DNA of 64,000 nt, from assembly GCF_036226365.1 (NCBI RefSeq), contig NZ_CP108462.1, positions 3,824,501 through 3,888,500 of the forward strand, given 5' to 3'. Shown here piece by piece: positions 8,196 through 17,302 of the stretch. Positions within the stretch are counted from its first letter, which is position 1. Each line of letters begins with the position of its first letter. The translations under genes and the position numbers were made by a program. This DNA is from Streptomyces sp. NBC_01262. Its GTDB lineage: Bacteria; Actinomycetota; Actinomycetes; Streptomycetales; Streptomycetaceae. Under the pieces are notes generated by a model, which did not search any database, was not told the DNA's origin, and saw only the letters and a program-made list of their open reading frames with translations.

Positions 8196-8789
8196 ATGAC
8201 CGCTGAGCCGCTGCCCGCTACGTCCGCGTGGCCGGTGCCGCCGCCGGAGGGCTACACCGTGGACGACCTGTTCACCCTGCCTGATCTCCCGCCGCACACT
8301 GAGCTGATCGACGGGAGCCTGGTTTTCGTGAGTCCGCAGCGAGATTTCCACAGCATCGTGATCGATCTGCTCGTCAGCGGACTGCGCCGAACGGCACCGC
8401 CTGAGTTCAAGATCAGGCGCGAGATGACTGTGGTGATCGACAAGCGCAACGGCCCGGAACCGGACGTATCGGTTGTCGTTGCCAAGGCGGTCACCAGCCC
8501 CCACCAGACCCACTATCAGGTCGCCGATGTACTGCTCGCGGTAGAGGTGGTCTCTCCCGACTCCGAGTCCCGTGACCGTGACACCAAACCGCACAAGTAC
8601 GCCTCCGCCGGTATTCAGCACTACTGGCGGGTGGAGATGGGCGGCGAGAACGACGAACCGGTCGTCTACGTCTACGAACTGGACCCGCTGACCAAGGCAT
8701 ACATCTTCAGCAGCATGCATCGGACGGAACTCAAGCTCGTGGTGCCGTTCGGCATCGACATCGACCTCACCGAGGTCGACAGCCTCTGA
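8196..8789 (+). CDS. Uma2 family (DUF820) putative restriction-like endonuclease
   Basis: 197 aa. The start at 8196 is preceded by GGGAGGAATC, a strong ribosome site. The sequence shows the Uma2/DUF820 signature: YTVDDLFTLP, HTELIDGSLVFVSP, then PEPDVSVV and VEVVSPDSESRDRDTKPHKYASAGIQHYWRV. The separated Asp/Glu and Lys residues correspond to the PD-(D/E)XK fold. The family is heavily expanded in Streptomyces and its biological role is unclear; it is often found as single orphan genes, as here. Confidence 0.85.
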   Translation: MTAEPLPATSAWPVPPPEGYTVDDLFTLPDLPPHTELIDGSLVFVSPQRDFHSIVIDLLVSGLRRTAPPEFKIRREMTVVIDKRNGPEPDVSVVVAKAVTSPHQTHYQVADVLLAVEVVSPDSESRDRDTKPHKYASAGIQHYWRVEMGGENDEPVVYVYELDPLTKAYIFSSMHRTELKLVVPFGIDIDLTEVDSL

Positions 8790-8850
8790 CGGCCGCGGAC
8801 CTTCCGCACGGCCCTGGTCATCTGACGTACCTCGCGGTAACTTCCGCCGC

Positions 8851-9642
8851 ATGACCGAGCCCGCGCCGACGCCGATCCCCACCGACGAGCTGCACTTCAC
8901 CCTCCCCACCGCCTTCGCCGACCCCGCCGACGAGCGCCGCCACCGCAAGGAGCGCCTCGCCGCCGCGCTGCGCGTCTTCGGGCAACTCGGCTACGACGAA
9001 GGGGTGTCCGGCCACATCACCGCCCGCGATCCCGAGCTCACCGACCATTTCTGGGTGAACCCCTTCGGGATGCCGTTCGCGCATGTCAGGGTCAGCGACC
9101 TGGTGCTGGCGAACGGGGCGGGGCAGGTGGTGCAGGGCCGCTTCCATGTCAATCAGGCGGCTTTCGCGATCCATGCGCGAGTCCACGCCGCGCGCCCGGA
9201 TGTGGTCGCGGTGGCGCACAGCCATTCCACTCACGGCCGGACCTTCTCCACCCTGGGGGAGCTGCTGGAGCCGATATCGCAGGACGTGTGCGCGTTCTAC
9301 GAGGACCACGCGCTGTTCGACGCGTACACGGGTGTCGTGGTCGACGAGGCGGAGGCCCGGCGGATCGCGGGGGCGCTGGGGCCGCACAAGGCGGTCATCC
9401 TGCGCAATCACGGGCTGCTGACGGTCGGGGACTCCGTCGACGCGGCGGCGTGGTGGTTCATGACGATGGAGCGGGCGTGCCGTACGCAGCTCATGGCGAA
9501 GGCGGCGGGGAAGCCGGTGCGGATCGGGCACGAGGACGCGATGCGTACGCGGGAGCAGATCGGGAACGACCTGGTGGCGTGGATCAATTATCAGCCGGTG
9601 TACGAGCGGGTAGCCCGCGCGGAAGCCGATATGTTTGACTGA
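8851..9642 (+). CDS. Class II aldolase/adducin family protein
   Basis: 263 aa. The RKERLAAALRVFGQLGYDEGVSGHITARDP opening, the HSHSTHGRTFS zinc motif and the NHGLLTVGDSVDAA segment are those of the class II aldolase/adducin fold (L-fuculose-phosphate aldolase relatives). Substrate cannot be read from the sequence. There is no Shine-Dalgarno; TAACTT 7 nt before the ATG would fit a leaderless transcript. Followed at 72 bp by doxX on the same strand. Confidence 0.85.
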   Translation: MTEPAPTPIPTDELHFTLPTAFADPADERRHRKERLAAALRVFGQLGYDEGVSGHITARDPELTDHFWVNPFGMPFAHVRVSDLVLANGAGQVVQGRFHVNQAAFAIHARVHAARPDVVAVAHSHSTHGRTFSTLGELLEPISQDVCAFYEDHALFDAYTGVVVDEAEARRIAGALGPHKAVILRNHGLLTVGDSVDAAAWWFMTMERACRTQLMAKAAGKPVRIGHEDAMRTREQIGNDLVAWINYQPVYERVARAEADMFD

Positions 9643-9714
9643 ATTTTCAAGCGAAAGTGAACCGTTTCGGGTTCCCATTCGTATGCACTGGTGAATCGGG
9701 AGGCGGAAAACGGC

Positions 9715-10257
9715 ATGAGCGCAACCGGCATATCAGGCACAGAGACAGGCGCAGCGACCGGCGGCACGGGCGGTGGCGGCTGGCGGGACGCCGCGGGGCG
9801 GTATTCGCTGCTGCCGTTGCGGATCTTCCTGGGCGTGACGTTCGTGTACGCGGGGCTGGACAAGCTCCTGAGCGACACGTTCTTCACGGACTCGGCGCCC
9901 GGATCCCTGGTCGGCACGCTGAACGCGGTGAAGAGCAGCGCCGCGATCCCGGCCATGATCGACCTGGCGCTCAAGAACCCGCACGCGTTCGGCTACGCGA
10001 TCGCGCTGGGCGAGGTTGCGGTCGGCATCGGCACCCTGCTGGGCCTGCTGACCCGGATCGCGGCCCTCGGCGGCGCGGCGATCTCGGCGAGCCTGTGGCT
10101 GACGGTGAGCTGGTCCACGCACCCGTACTACTACGGCAACGACCTGGTCTATCTGATGGCCTGGCTGCCGCTGGTCCTGGCGGGCGCGCCGCTACTGTCC
10201 ATCGACTCGGTCATCTCCGCCGCCCGCCGCCGCAGGCGGCACGGGCACCGGGCCTGA
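9715..10257 (+). CDS. DoxX family integral membrane protein
   Basis: 180 aa with a Gly/Thr-rich cytoplasmic N-tail, then RYSLLPLRIFLGVTFVYAGLDKL (the DoxX first helix), followed by three further hydrophobic segments and a basic RRRRRHGHRA tail. DoxX proteins are small four-helix membrane proteins linked to redox and thiol-stress functions in some bacteria (family knowledge). The start at 9715 is chosen for GGGAGG at 9698-9703. Its 3' end overlaps the convergent small membrane gene by 66 bp. Confidence 0.8.
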   Translation: MSATGISGTETGAATGGTGGGGWRDAAGRYSLLPLRIFLGVTFVYAGLDKLLSDTFFTDSAPGSLVGTLNAVKSSAAIPAMIDLALKNPHAFGYAIALGEVAVGIGTLLGLLTRIAALGGAAISASLWLTVSWSTHPYYYGNDLVYLMAWLPLVLAGAPLLSIDSVISAARRRRRHGHRA

Positions 10258-10488
10258 GCCCGCCACGGGGCTCCTCCGGCTCCGTACGATCCCGCTGACG
10301 ATCGCGCCGACGGCGGCCAGGGCCAGTCCCCCGGCCGCCAGCGGCACGGACTCGCGCGGCGGGATGCGCCAGGTGCCGGACGCGTCCAGCAGGAAGGCCG
10401 CGGCGAGGGCGAGCAGGATCAGGCCGGTGAGGAAGGCCGCGGGGTCGAACCGGTGCCGGTGGTGGTACGGCTCCTGCTGATGGTTCAT
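10192..10488 (-). CDS. Small two-helix membrane protein, function unknown
   Basis: 98 aa: a His-rich N-terminus (MNHQQEPYHHRHRF), two hydrophobic segments (FLTGLILLALAAAFLLD and VPLAAGGLALAAVGAIVSGI), then a Pro/Gly-rich tail. Its ATG overlaps the stop of the upstream PspC/LiaF-like gene by 4 bp (ATGA), so the two are translationally coupled and probably act together at the membrane. No family is recognised. It overlaps the 3' end of doxX on the opposite strand. Confidence 0.7.
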   Translation of the reverse strand: MNHQQEPYHHRHRFDPAAFLTGLILLALAAAFLLDASGTWRIPPRESVPLAAGGLALAAVGAIVSGIVRSRRSPVAGSGPVPVPPAAAGGGDDRVDGQ

Positions 10489-11741
10489 CGGGTCACCGCC
10501 ACCTGTCCGACGCCTACCTGGAGATCGAGTTTCAGGGTGCCGGCGGACTTGAGTCCGTCGGCCGGCTGGATGGTGACATCGCGCTCGACTCCGGGCTGCA
10601 CGTCCACGTCCTTGGTGCGCTTGTCCCCCGGCAGCTGGACGTTGCCGAGCCCGACCTGGATCTTCAGCCGCAGCGTCACGTTCTCGGGCACCGTCACCTT
10701 GAGCTGCCCGGCCCCCACCTCGGCCCGGGTCGAGACGACATGGTCCTTACCGCCCGGCCGCAGCGCGGACAGGTCGAGCACGGCCTCCCCCGACCCGAGT
10801 TTGTACGCCGGCCGCACGTCGGCGACGGCGGCCGGGGCCCAGGTGCGGTGCGCCCACTGCGTACCGATGGACTTCGGGAGCGCGGCGGAGCCCACCAGCA
10901 GCGCGGTGACCAGGACGGCCGCGAAGACGGTGCCACCGCCCAGGCGCCCCCAGCGCGAGCTGACGACGAAGCCGAGGCCGAGGACGGCCAGCGCGGCCCC
11001 GAAGCCGATCTCCAGGCTCGTGCCGAGCGGCCGGGAGTGCCACGACACCGCGATGCCGATCACGGCGGCGGCCACGGCCAGCAGGAACAGCATCCCGCCG
11101 AAGGGCGGCCGGGCATCGCGCCGGGCATCGCGGCGGGCCTGGTGCCGGGCGGCGCGATGGCGCTCGCGCCACTCCCTGAGGCTGCGGCGGTCGTACGTGT
11201 ACGGGGTGTCGTCGGGCCCCCACTCGTAGGGGGCGTCCTTGGCGATCGGCTCGCGCCACCACGGGGCCGTGGCGGGGGCGGGCGGCGGCTGCGGCGCCGG
11301 GGGCGCGGTCTCGGCGGTCTCAGGGGTGCGGCGTTTGGTCTGCGACCAGTAGACGGCGCCGGCCAGGGCGGCCAGCAGGACCAGCGAGAAGGCCTGGTTG
11401 CCCGCACTGCCCAGCATCGACAGGAACAGCCCGCAGCCGACCAGGGTGACCAGCACCGCCGTCAGCGCCGTGCCCTCCACCCGCCCGGACAGCAGCCGGT
11501 GCGCCTCGCTCTCCTCCTCGCCCTCCATGGGCACCAGGAGCCACACCACGCCGTACGCCACCAGCCCGAGGCCGCCGGTCAGCGCCAGCACGCCCAGCAC
11601 CACCCGGAACACCACCGGGTCGATGTCGAAGTACCGCCCCGCGCCCTCGCAGACGCCCGCGATCACCTTGCCCTTGCGGCTGCGTACGAGGCCGCTGCGT
11701 GCGGGACTGTCGCGTGCGGGACTGTCCTCCGGATCCGTCAT
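10485..11741 (-). CDS. PspC-domain membrane protein with LiaF-like C-terminal domain
   Basis: 418 aa. An N-terminal PspC domain (RSRKGKVIAGVCEGAGRYFDIDPVV, then a hydrophobic helix to WLLVPMEG) is followed by several transmembrane segments and a soluble C-terminal beta-rich domain (AEVGAGQLKVTVPENVTL ... LDLQVGVGQVAV). That domain resembles the cell-wall-stress domain of LiaF-type proteins. It is divergent from a PspC-fused histidine kinase/regulator pair, 120 bp apart, mirroring LiaFSR-type envelope-stress modules. The start is the first ATG in the divergent gap; a GGGGGC tract precedes it. The role in sensing membrane or wall damage is inferred from domains and neighbours. Confidence 0.8.
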   Translation of the reverse strand: MTDPEDSPARDSPARSGLVRSRKGKVIAGVCEGAGRYFDIDPVVFRVVLGVLALTGGLGLVAYGVVWLLVPMEGEEESEAHRLLSGRVEGTALTAVLVTLVGCGLFLSMLGSAGNQAFSLVLLAALAGAVYWSQTKRRTPETAETAPPAPQPPPAPATAPWWREPIAKDAPYEWGPDDTPYTYDRRSLREWRERHRAARHQARRDARRDARPPFGGMLFLLAVAAAVIGIAVSWHSRPLGTSLEIGFGAALAVLGLGFVVSSRWGRLGGGTVFAAVLVTALLVGSAALPKSIGTQWAHRTWAPAAVADVRPAYKLGSGEAVLDLSALRPGGKDHVVSTRAEVGAGQLKVTVPENVTLRLKIQVGLGNVQLPGDKRTKDVDVQPGVERDVTIQPADGLKSAGTLKLDLQVGVGQVAVTR

Positions 11742-11861
11742 GCCCCCATGCTGGCGGAAGGCGGCCCTCCCCGGCACCCGGCACAACCCTGGACGTGCCC
11801 TGAGGCGGTGTCCGGGGCAACCCTGATGCCGGATCGGTGCCCGGCGTGTGACGATCGGGGC

Positions 11862-13172
11862 ATGCCGGCAGCCAGCACCAGCCCGACGAGCGGGGCATCC
11901 GGAGTGCCCGGGGCCTCGTTCTTCGCGACCCCCGACCCTGCGAACCCCCCGGTCCGCAGGCTCTACCGCAGCTCCGAGGGCCGGATGGTCGGCGGCGTCG
12001 CGCGCGGCCTGGCCGGACATCTGTCGCTGCCGGTGGCCTGGGTCCGGGTGGTCTTCGTCGTCCTGGCGACCATCCAGGGGCTCGGCATCCTGCTCTACGC
12101 CATCTTCTGGTTCGTCGTCCCGCTCGGCGTCGGCGGCGTCAACCTCACCCCCGCCGAGGCCAAGGAGCCGCGCGACGCCCGCTCCTGGCTCGCCGGCCGC
12201 CGCCCCGACAAGGGCCAGATCGTCGCGCTGATCGCGGTGGCCTGCGGCTTCGCCATCCTCATCGACAGCCTGAACCTCGGCCGCGCCAACACCTACGTCT
12301 GGCCGCTGCTCATCATCGGCCTCGGCGTCGCCCTCGTCTGGCGCCAGGCCGACAACTCCCGCCGCGCCCGCTGGGCCGAGATGAGCCGCCGCAGCCGGCT
12401 CCTCCCCCTCGCGCGTGGCGCCGCCGGCGTCATCCTGGTCGGCATCGGCGTCACCGGCTTCCTCGTCGTCCAGGGCTCGGCCAGCCACATCGGCGTCATC
12501 CTCCAGGCGGCGCTGGCCGTCCTCGTCGGCGTGGCGCTGATCACCGGCCCCTACCTCGTCCGGATGACCCAGGACCTCTCCGCCGAGCGCCGCGAGCGCA
12601 TCCGCGCCCAGGAGCGCGCCGAAGTCGCGGCCCACGTCCACGACTCCGTCCTGCACACCCTCACCCTGATCCAGCGTCACGCCGACGACCCCCGCGAGGT
12701 CGCCAAGCTCGCCCGCGCCCAGGAACGCGAACTGCGCGCCTGGCTCTACCGCCCCGAAGGCGACGGCCGCGACGATGTCCCGAGCACCCTCGCCGAAGCC
12801 GTCCGCCTCGCCGCCGCTGAGGTCGAGGACGCCCACGGCGTCCCCGTCGAGGTCGTCTGCGTCGGCGACTGCCCCCTCGACGAACGCCTCGGCGCCCAGA
12901 TCCAGGCGGCCCGCGAAGCCATGGTGAACGCCGCCAAGTACGGTGGGGACGAGCCCGTTCAGGTCTACGCCGAGGTCGAGGAGCACAAGGTCTTCGTATC
13001 CGTACGCGACCGGGGCCCGGGCTTCGACCTGGACTCGGTGCCGGACGACCGCATGGGTGTCCGCGAATCGATCATCGGCCGCATGAAGCGCAACGGCGGC
13101 GAGGCGCGTTTGCGCTCCGCGCCGGGCGGAGGCACGGAAGTGGAACTCGAAATGGAGAGGTCGACGACATGA
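11862..13172 (+). CDS. PspC-fused sensor histidine kinase
   Basis: 436 aa. The N-terminal half is a PspC domain (RSSEGRMVGGVARGLAGHLSL...) with about four to five transmembrane helices. The C-terminal half is a HisKA_3-type dimerisation helix with the phospho-acceptor His in VAAHVHDSVLHTL and a HATPase domain (REAMVNAAKYGG, DRGPGFD). The stop overlaps the start of the response regulator by 4 bp. With the divergent PspC/LiaF-like protein this forms a probable envelope-stress signalling unit. The long reading frame continuing upstream of 11862 is antisense shadow of the divergent gene. Confidence 0.9.
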   Translation: MPAASTSPTSGASGVPGASFFATPDPANPPVRRLYRSSEGRMVGGVARGLAGHLSLPVAWVRVVFVVLATIQGLGILLYAIFWFVVPLGVGGVNLTPAEAKEPRDARSWLAGRRPDKGQIVALIAVACGFAILIDSLNLGRANTYVWPLLIIGLGVALVWRQADNSRRARWAEMSRRSRLLPLARGAAGVILVGIGVTGFLVVQGSASHIGVILQAALAVLVGVALITGPYLVRMTQDLSAERRERIRAQERAEVAAHVHDSVLHTLTLIQRHADDPREVAKLARAQERELRAWLYRPEGDGRDDVPSTLAEAVRLAAAEVEDAHGVPVEVVCVGDCPLDERLGAQIQAAREAMVNAAKYGGDEPVQVYAEVEEHKVFVSVRDRGPGFDLDSVPDDRMGVRESIIGRMKRNGGEARLRSAPGGGTEVELEMERSTT

Positions 13173-13840
13173 CTGAAGAACGGCGTGTACGGGTCGTACT
13201 GGTCGACGACCACCGCATGTTCCGCACCGGCGTCCAGGCCGAGATCGGCGAGACCGAGCGCACCGGGGTCGATGTCGTCGGCGAGGCCGCCGACGTAGAC
13301 CAGGCCGTCACCGTCGTCACCGCCACCCGCCCCGATGTCGTCCTCCTCGACGTCCACCTCCCCGGCGGCGGCGGCGTCGAGGTCCTCAAGCGCTGCGCCC
13401 CGTTGATGTCCGACGCCACCCAGCCCGTCCGCTTCCTCGCCCTCTCCGTCTCCGACGCCGCCGAGGACGTCATCGGCGTCATCCGGGGCGGCGCCCGCGG
13501 CTACGTCACCAAGACCATCACCGGCCCCGACCTCGTCAACTCCATCTTCCGCGTCGCCGACGGCGACGCCGTCTTCTCCCCGAGGCTCGCCGGCTTCGTC
13601 CTCGACGCCTTCGCCTCCACCGACGCCCCGCCCGTCGACGAGGACCTGGACCGCCTGACGCAGCGCGAGCGCGAGGTACTGCGCCTCATCGCGCGCGGCT
13701 ACGCGTACAAGGAAGTCGCCAAGCAGCTCTACATCTCCGTGAAGACGGTCGAGTCGCATGTGTCGGCCGTGCTGCGCAAGCTCCAGCTCTCCAACCGCCA
13801 TGAGCTGACCCGGTGGGCGACGGCCCGACGCCTGGTCTGA
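13169..13840 (+). CDS. NarL/LuxR-family response regulator
   Basis: 223 aa. Receiver domain with the acidic pocket LVDDHRMF and phospho-acceptor Asp in VVLLDVHLPGG; the switch Lys lies in GYVTKTITG. The C-terminal LuxR helix-turn-helix is LTQREREVLRLIARGYAYKEVAKQL with VKTVESHVSAVLRKL. It overlaps the PspC kinase gene by 4 bp (ATGA), so it is its cognate regulator. Likely targets include the divergent PspC/LiaF-like gene (inference). Confidence 0.93.
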   Translation: MTEERRVRVVLVDDHRMFRTGVQAEIGETERTGVDVVGEAADVDQAVTVVTATRPDVVLLDVHLPGGGGVEVLKRCAPLMSDATQPVRFLALSVSDAAEDVIGVIRGGARGYVTKTITGPDLVNSIFRVADGDAVFSPRLAGFVLDAFASTDAPPVDEDLDRLTQREREVLRLIARGYAYKEVAKQLYISVKTVESHVSAVLRKLQLSNRHELTRWATARRLV

Positions 13841-13860
13841 GACCGGACGCTCCAGCTCCG

Positions 13861-15636
13861 CTACGCCTTCGGCGGCACCTTGGGCACCGGCAGCAGCGGC
13901 AGGCGCAGCGCGCCGAACGCGGCTTCGGGGACGGCGGGGCGGCGGGGTTCTACGGCGGGGAGGCGTACGTAGGGCTCGCCCTGGGCGGGGCGGGGGTCGG
14001 GGTCGCCGTGGTTGGGCCAGAGGGCGGCGGCGCGTTCGGCCTGGGCGGTGATGGTGAGGGAGGGGTTGACGCCGAGGTTGGCGGAGACGGCGGCGCCGTC
14101 GACGACGTGGATGCCGGGGTGGCCGAAGAGGCGGTGGTAGGGGTCGATGACGCCGTGTTCGGGGTCGGCGGCGATGGGGCAGCCGCCGAGGAAGTGGGCG
14201 GTGAGGGGGGTGCCCATGAGTTCGCCGATGTTGCTGCCGGGGAAGCCGTTGATGTCCTCGGCGATGATGCGGGCGGCCTCGGCGCCTTCGGGGATGAAGT
14301 CGGGGTTGGGGGCGCCGTGGCCCTGGCGGGCCGTGAGGAGGCCTTTGCCGAGGCCCTTGGGCTTGCGGTAGGTGGTGAGGGAGTTGTCGAGGGACTGCAT
14401 GACCAGGCCGATGATGGTGCGCTCGGACCAGCGGTAGTTGGACAGGGAGCGCAGGGTCAGGACGGGGTGGCGGGCGGAGTTGACCAGGTAGGCGAGGCCG
14501 CGCGGGAGGCGGGTGCCGTGGGGGACCTGGAGGATGGCGAGGCCGCCCATGGCGTTGGAGCCCTTGCCGTAGCGGACGGGCTCGATGTGGGTGTTGGCGT
14601 CGGGGTGGATCGACGAGGTGATGGCGACGCCGCGGGTGAAGTCCGGCTTCTGGCCGCCGTGCTTCCTGCGGTAGCGGCGGTCGGTGGTCTGGGAGCCGAC
14701 CAGGGCCTCGGAGTTGGTGCGGGTGAGGTCGCCGAGGCGGGTCGAGATGCCGGGCAGGCGGCCCGTGTCGCGCATGCGGTGCAGCAGGCTCTGGGTGCCG
14801 TAGGTGCCGGCGGCGACAACCACGTACTGCGCACGCAGCGTTCGGGGCTCGGACTTGCGCCTGCGGTCGGTACGGACGGTGGTGACGTCGTAGCCGCCCT
14901 CGGGGTTCTCGGAGAGCGCGGTGACCGTCGTCATGGGGTGGATGACCGCGCCGGCCTGCTCGGCGAGGTGGAGGTAGTTCTCGTTGAGGGTGTTCTTCGC
15001 GCCGTGGCGGCAGCCCGTCATGCACTCGCCGCACTCCAGGCAGGCGCGGCGGGAGGGGCCCGCGCCGCCGAAGTAGGGGTCGGCGACCTCCTCGCCGGGC
15101 GCGGCCTTGGCGTCGCCCCCGGCGTCCTTGCCGTCGCCGAAGAAGACTCCGACGGGGGCCAGGTGGAAGGAGTCGCCCACGCCCATCTTCTCGGCGGCCG
15201 CCTTGAGATGGACGTCGGAGGGGGTCATGGTGGGGTTGATGCGCACGCCGAGCATGCGCTGCGCCTGGTCGTAGTACGGCTTGAGCTCGTCCTGCCAGTC
15301 GGTGATGCCGGCCCACTGGCGGTCCTCGAAGAAGGCCTTGGGCGGTACGTACAGGGTGTTGGCGTAGTTGAGGGAGCCGCCGCCGACGCCCGCGCCGGCC
15401 AGGATCATGACGTTGTTGAGCAGGTGGATGCGCTGGATGCCGTACAGGCCCAGGGCGGGGGCCCACAGGTAGTCCTTGATGCGCCAGGAGTTCCTGGGCA
15501 GGCTGTCGCGCGTGAAGCGGCGGCCCGCCTCAAGGACGCCGACCTTGTAGCCCTTTTCCGTCAGGCGCAGGGCGGATACGGCTCCGCCGAAGCCTGAGCC
15601 GATGACGATCACGTCGTAGTCATAGCCGTACGGCAC
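13861..15636 (-). CDS. GMC-family FAD oxidoreductase (ChoD/cholesterol-oxidase-like)
   Basis: 591 aa, GTG start with AGGAGGT 8 nt upstream. The N-terminal FAD-binding motif is VIVIGSGFGGAVSALRL. CLECGECMTGCRHGAKNTL, a Cys-rich segment shared with ChoD-like actinobacterial oxidases, lies near residue 200. The C-terminal GMC_oxred_C part has HFLGGCPIA and VVDGAAVSANLGVNPSLT. Substrate (sterol or other alcohol) cannot be decided from sequence. No signal peptide, so probably cytoplasmic. It lies 15 bp downstream of the aldehyde dehydrogenase gene, so the two likely form an alcohol-to-acid oxidation operon (inference). Confidence 0.88.
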   Translation of the reverse strand: MPYGYDYDVIVIGSGFGGAVSALRLTEKGYKVGVLEAGRRFTRDSLPRNSWRIKDYLWAPALGLYGIQRIHLLNNVMILAGAGVGGGSLNYANTLYVPPKAFFEDRQWAGITDWQDELKPYYDQAQRMLGVRINPTMTPSDVHLKAAAEKMGVGDSFHLAPVGVFFGDGKDAGGDAKAAPGEEVADPYFGGAGPSRRACLECGECMTGCRHGAKNTLNENYLHLAEQAGAVIHPMTTVTALSENPEGGYDVTTVRTDRRRKSEPRTLRAQYVVVAAGTYGTQSLLHRMRDTGRLPGISTRLGDLTRTNSEALVGSQTTDRRYRRKHGGQKPDFTRGVAITSSIHPDANTHIEPVRYGKGSNAMGGLAILQVPHGTRLPRGLAYLVNSARHPVLTLRSLSNYRWSERTIIGLVMQSLDNSLTTYRKPKGLGKGLLTARQGHGAPNPDFIPEGAEAARIIAEDINGFPGSNIGELMGTPLTAHFLGGCPIAADPEHGVIDPYHRLFGHPGIHVVDGAAVSANLGVNPSLTITAQAERAAALWPNHGDPDPRPAQGEPYVRLPAVEPRRPAVPEAAFGALRLPLLPVPKVPPKA

Positions 15637-15651
15637 TGTACGGACCTCCTG

Positions 15652-17247
15652 TCAGCGCAGCCGGAAGGCTTTCATCGCGCGAAGCGAACGGCTCATAAAG
15701 GCGGCGTACTGCTCGTCGTTCATGCCGAGCGAGGGCGCCAGGGGAAGCAGGCGCTGGGTGGCCACGGTCTGGGCCTCGGTGTACTTCAGGATGCCCTCGG
15801 AGCCGTTGCGGCGGCCGAGGCCGGATTCGCCCATGCCGCCGAGCGGGGACTGGATGCTGCCGTAGGCGGAGGCGTAGCCCTCGTTGACGTTGACGGTGCC
15901 GGAGTGCAGGCGGGCGGCGATGCGGGCGCCGCGGCGGGTGTCCTTGGTCCAGACGGCCGCGTTGAGGCCGTAGGGGGTGTCGTTGGCGCGGTCGACGGCC
16001 TCGTCCTCGGTGGCGAAGCGGTAGACGGAGACGACGGGGCCGAAGGTCTCCTCGTCGCAGACGGCCATGGGGGCCTCGACGCCGTCCAGGATCGTGGGCT
16101 CGTAGAAGAAGGGGCCGACGTCGGGGCGGGGGCGGCCGCCGGCGAGGACCTTGGCGCCCTTGGCGACCGCGTCGTCGACGTGGCGGGTGACGGTTTCGAG
16201 CTGGCGGTCACCGGCGAGGGAGCCCATGCCGGCGCCGTAGGCGAGGGCGGTGCCGAGCTTGAGGGCCCGGGTGCGGGCGGCGAACTTGTCGAGGAAGGCG
16301 CCGGCCACCGTCTCGTCGACGTAGAGGCGCTCGATGGACTCGCAGAGCTGGCCGGCGGAGCTGAAGCAGGCGCGGACGGCGCACTCGGCGGCCTTGTCGA
16401 GGTCGGCGTCCTTGAGGACGAGCATGGCGTTCTTGCCGCCGAGTTCGAGGGAGGCGCCGATGAGCCGGGAGGCGGCGCGGAGGGCGACGTCGCGGCCGGT
16501 GCGGGAGGAGCCGGTGAAGGAGACGTAGTCGGCGTGGTCGACCACGGCCGGGCCGACGACCGGGCCCTCGCCGATGACGACCTGCCAGACGTCCTCGGGC
16601 AGCCCGGCCTCGATGAGCTGCTCGCGGGCCCACAGCACGGTGAGGGCGGTCTCGGTGTCGGGCTTCATGACGACGGCGTTGCCCGCGGCGAAGGCGGGCA
16701 GCGCGTCACCGGCGGACAGCGCGAGGGGGTAGTTCCAGGGCACGATGAAGCCGATGACGCCCTTGGGCTGGCGCAGCTCGGTGACCTTGGTCAGGACGGG
16801 GATGGCGCCCGTGTGGCGCTTGGGCCGCAGATAGGCGGGCGCCTTCGTGCCGTAGTGGCGGGCGGTGACGGCGACCAGCTGCACCTCTTCATGCGCATGC
16901 AGCCTTACCTTGCCCGTCTCCAGCTGGAGCAGGTCCAGCACCTCGGCCTGGCGGGCCATGACGAGGTCGTGGAACCGCAGCAGTACGGCCGCCCGCTGCC
17001 GGGGGGACGTCGCCGCCCAGGCCTTCTGTGCCTTCCTGGCCTTCTCGTACGCCGCCGCCACGTCCTGCGGCGTCGCCTCCGGCAGGTCCGCCAGCTTCTT
17101 GCCGGTCAGCGGGGTGTGGTTCGCGGTACGGCCGCTGCCGACCACACCGCGGGTGAGCCGCGCTACCAGGTCCGGGGTGACCACGTCGGCCGCCGTACGG
17201 CTCCCGGCGGGGGCCACTGGGTTACCGCCAGTCAAGGTGTCCGTCAT
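15652..17247 (-). CDS. Succinate-semialdehyde dehydrogenase-type ALDH (GabD2-like)
   Basis: 531 aa from the ATG of MTDTLTGG. It carries the aldehyde dehydrogenase core: PWNYPLALSAGDALPAF, SFTGSSRTGRDVA, catalytic Glu in LELGGKNAM and catalytic Cys in FSSAGQLCESIERLYV. The order and length fit the NADP-dependent SSADH group. An alternative ATG at 17283 has GGTGGG just upstream and would add 12 residues. Directly upstream on the same strand is a Ser/Thr kinase gene, 56 bp away; downstream is the GMC oxidase. The aldehyde substrate is not proven. Confidence 0.88.
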   Translation of the reverse strand: MTDTLTGGNPVAPAGSRTAADVVTPDLVARLTRGVVGSGRTANHTPLTGKKLADLPEATPQDVAAAYEKARKAQKAWAATSPRQRAAVLLRFHDLVMARQAEVLDLLQLETGKVRLHAHEEVQLVAVTARHYGTKAPAYLRPKRHTGAIPVLTKVTELRQPKGVIGFIVPWNYPLALSAGDALPAFAAGNAVVMKPDTETALTVLWAREQLIEAGLPEDVWQVVIGEGPVVGPAVVDHADYVSFTGSSRTGRDVALRAASRLIGASLELGGKNAMLVLKDADLDKAAECAVRACFSSAGQLCESIERLYVDETVAGAFLDKFAARTRALKLGTALAYGAGMGSLAGDRQLETVTRHVDDAVAKGAKVLAGGRPRPDVGPFFYEPTILDGVEAPMAVCDEETFGPVVSVYRFATEDEAVDRANDTPYGLNAAVWTKDTRRGARIAARLHSGTVNVNEGYASAYGSIQSPLGGMGESGLGRRNGSEGILKYTEAQTVATQRLLPLAPSLGMNDEQYAAFMSRSLRAMKAFRLR

Positions 17248-17302
17248 GGGCGTGAGATTACGGCGGATCGCGGGCTTCTGCATACCCACCAGTAGCTTTT
17301 TT

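Noticed and set aside
10740..11861. In-frame extension upstream of the PspC histidine kinase
   Set aside because: It runs antisense through the PspC/LiaF-like gene and adds only Arg/Gly-rich sequence; the kinase has a proper start at 11862.
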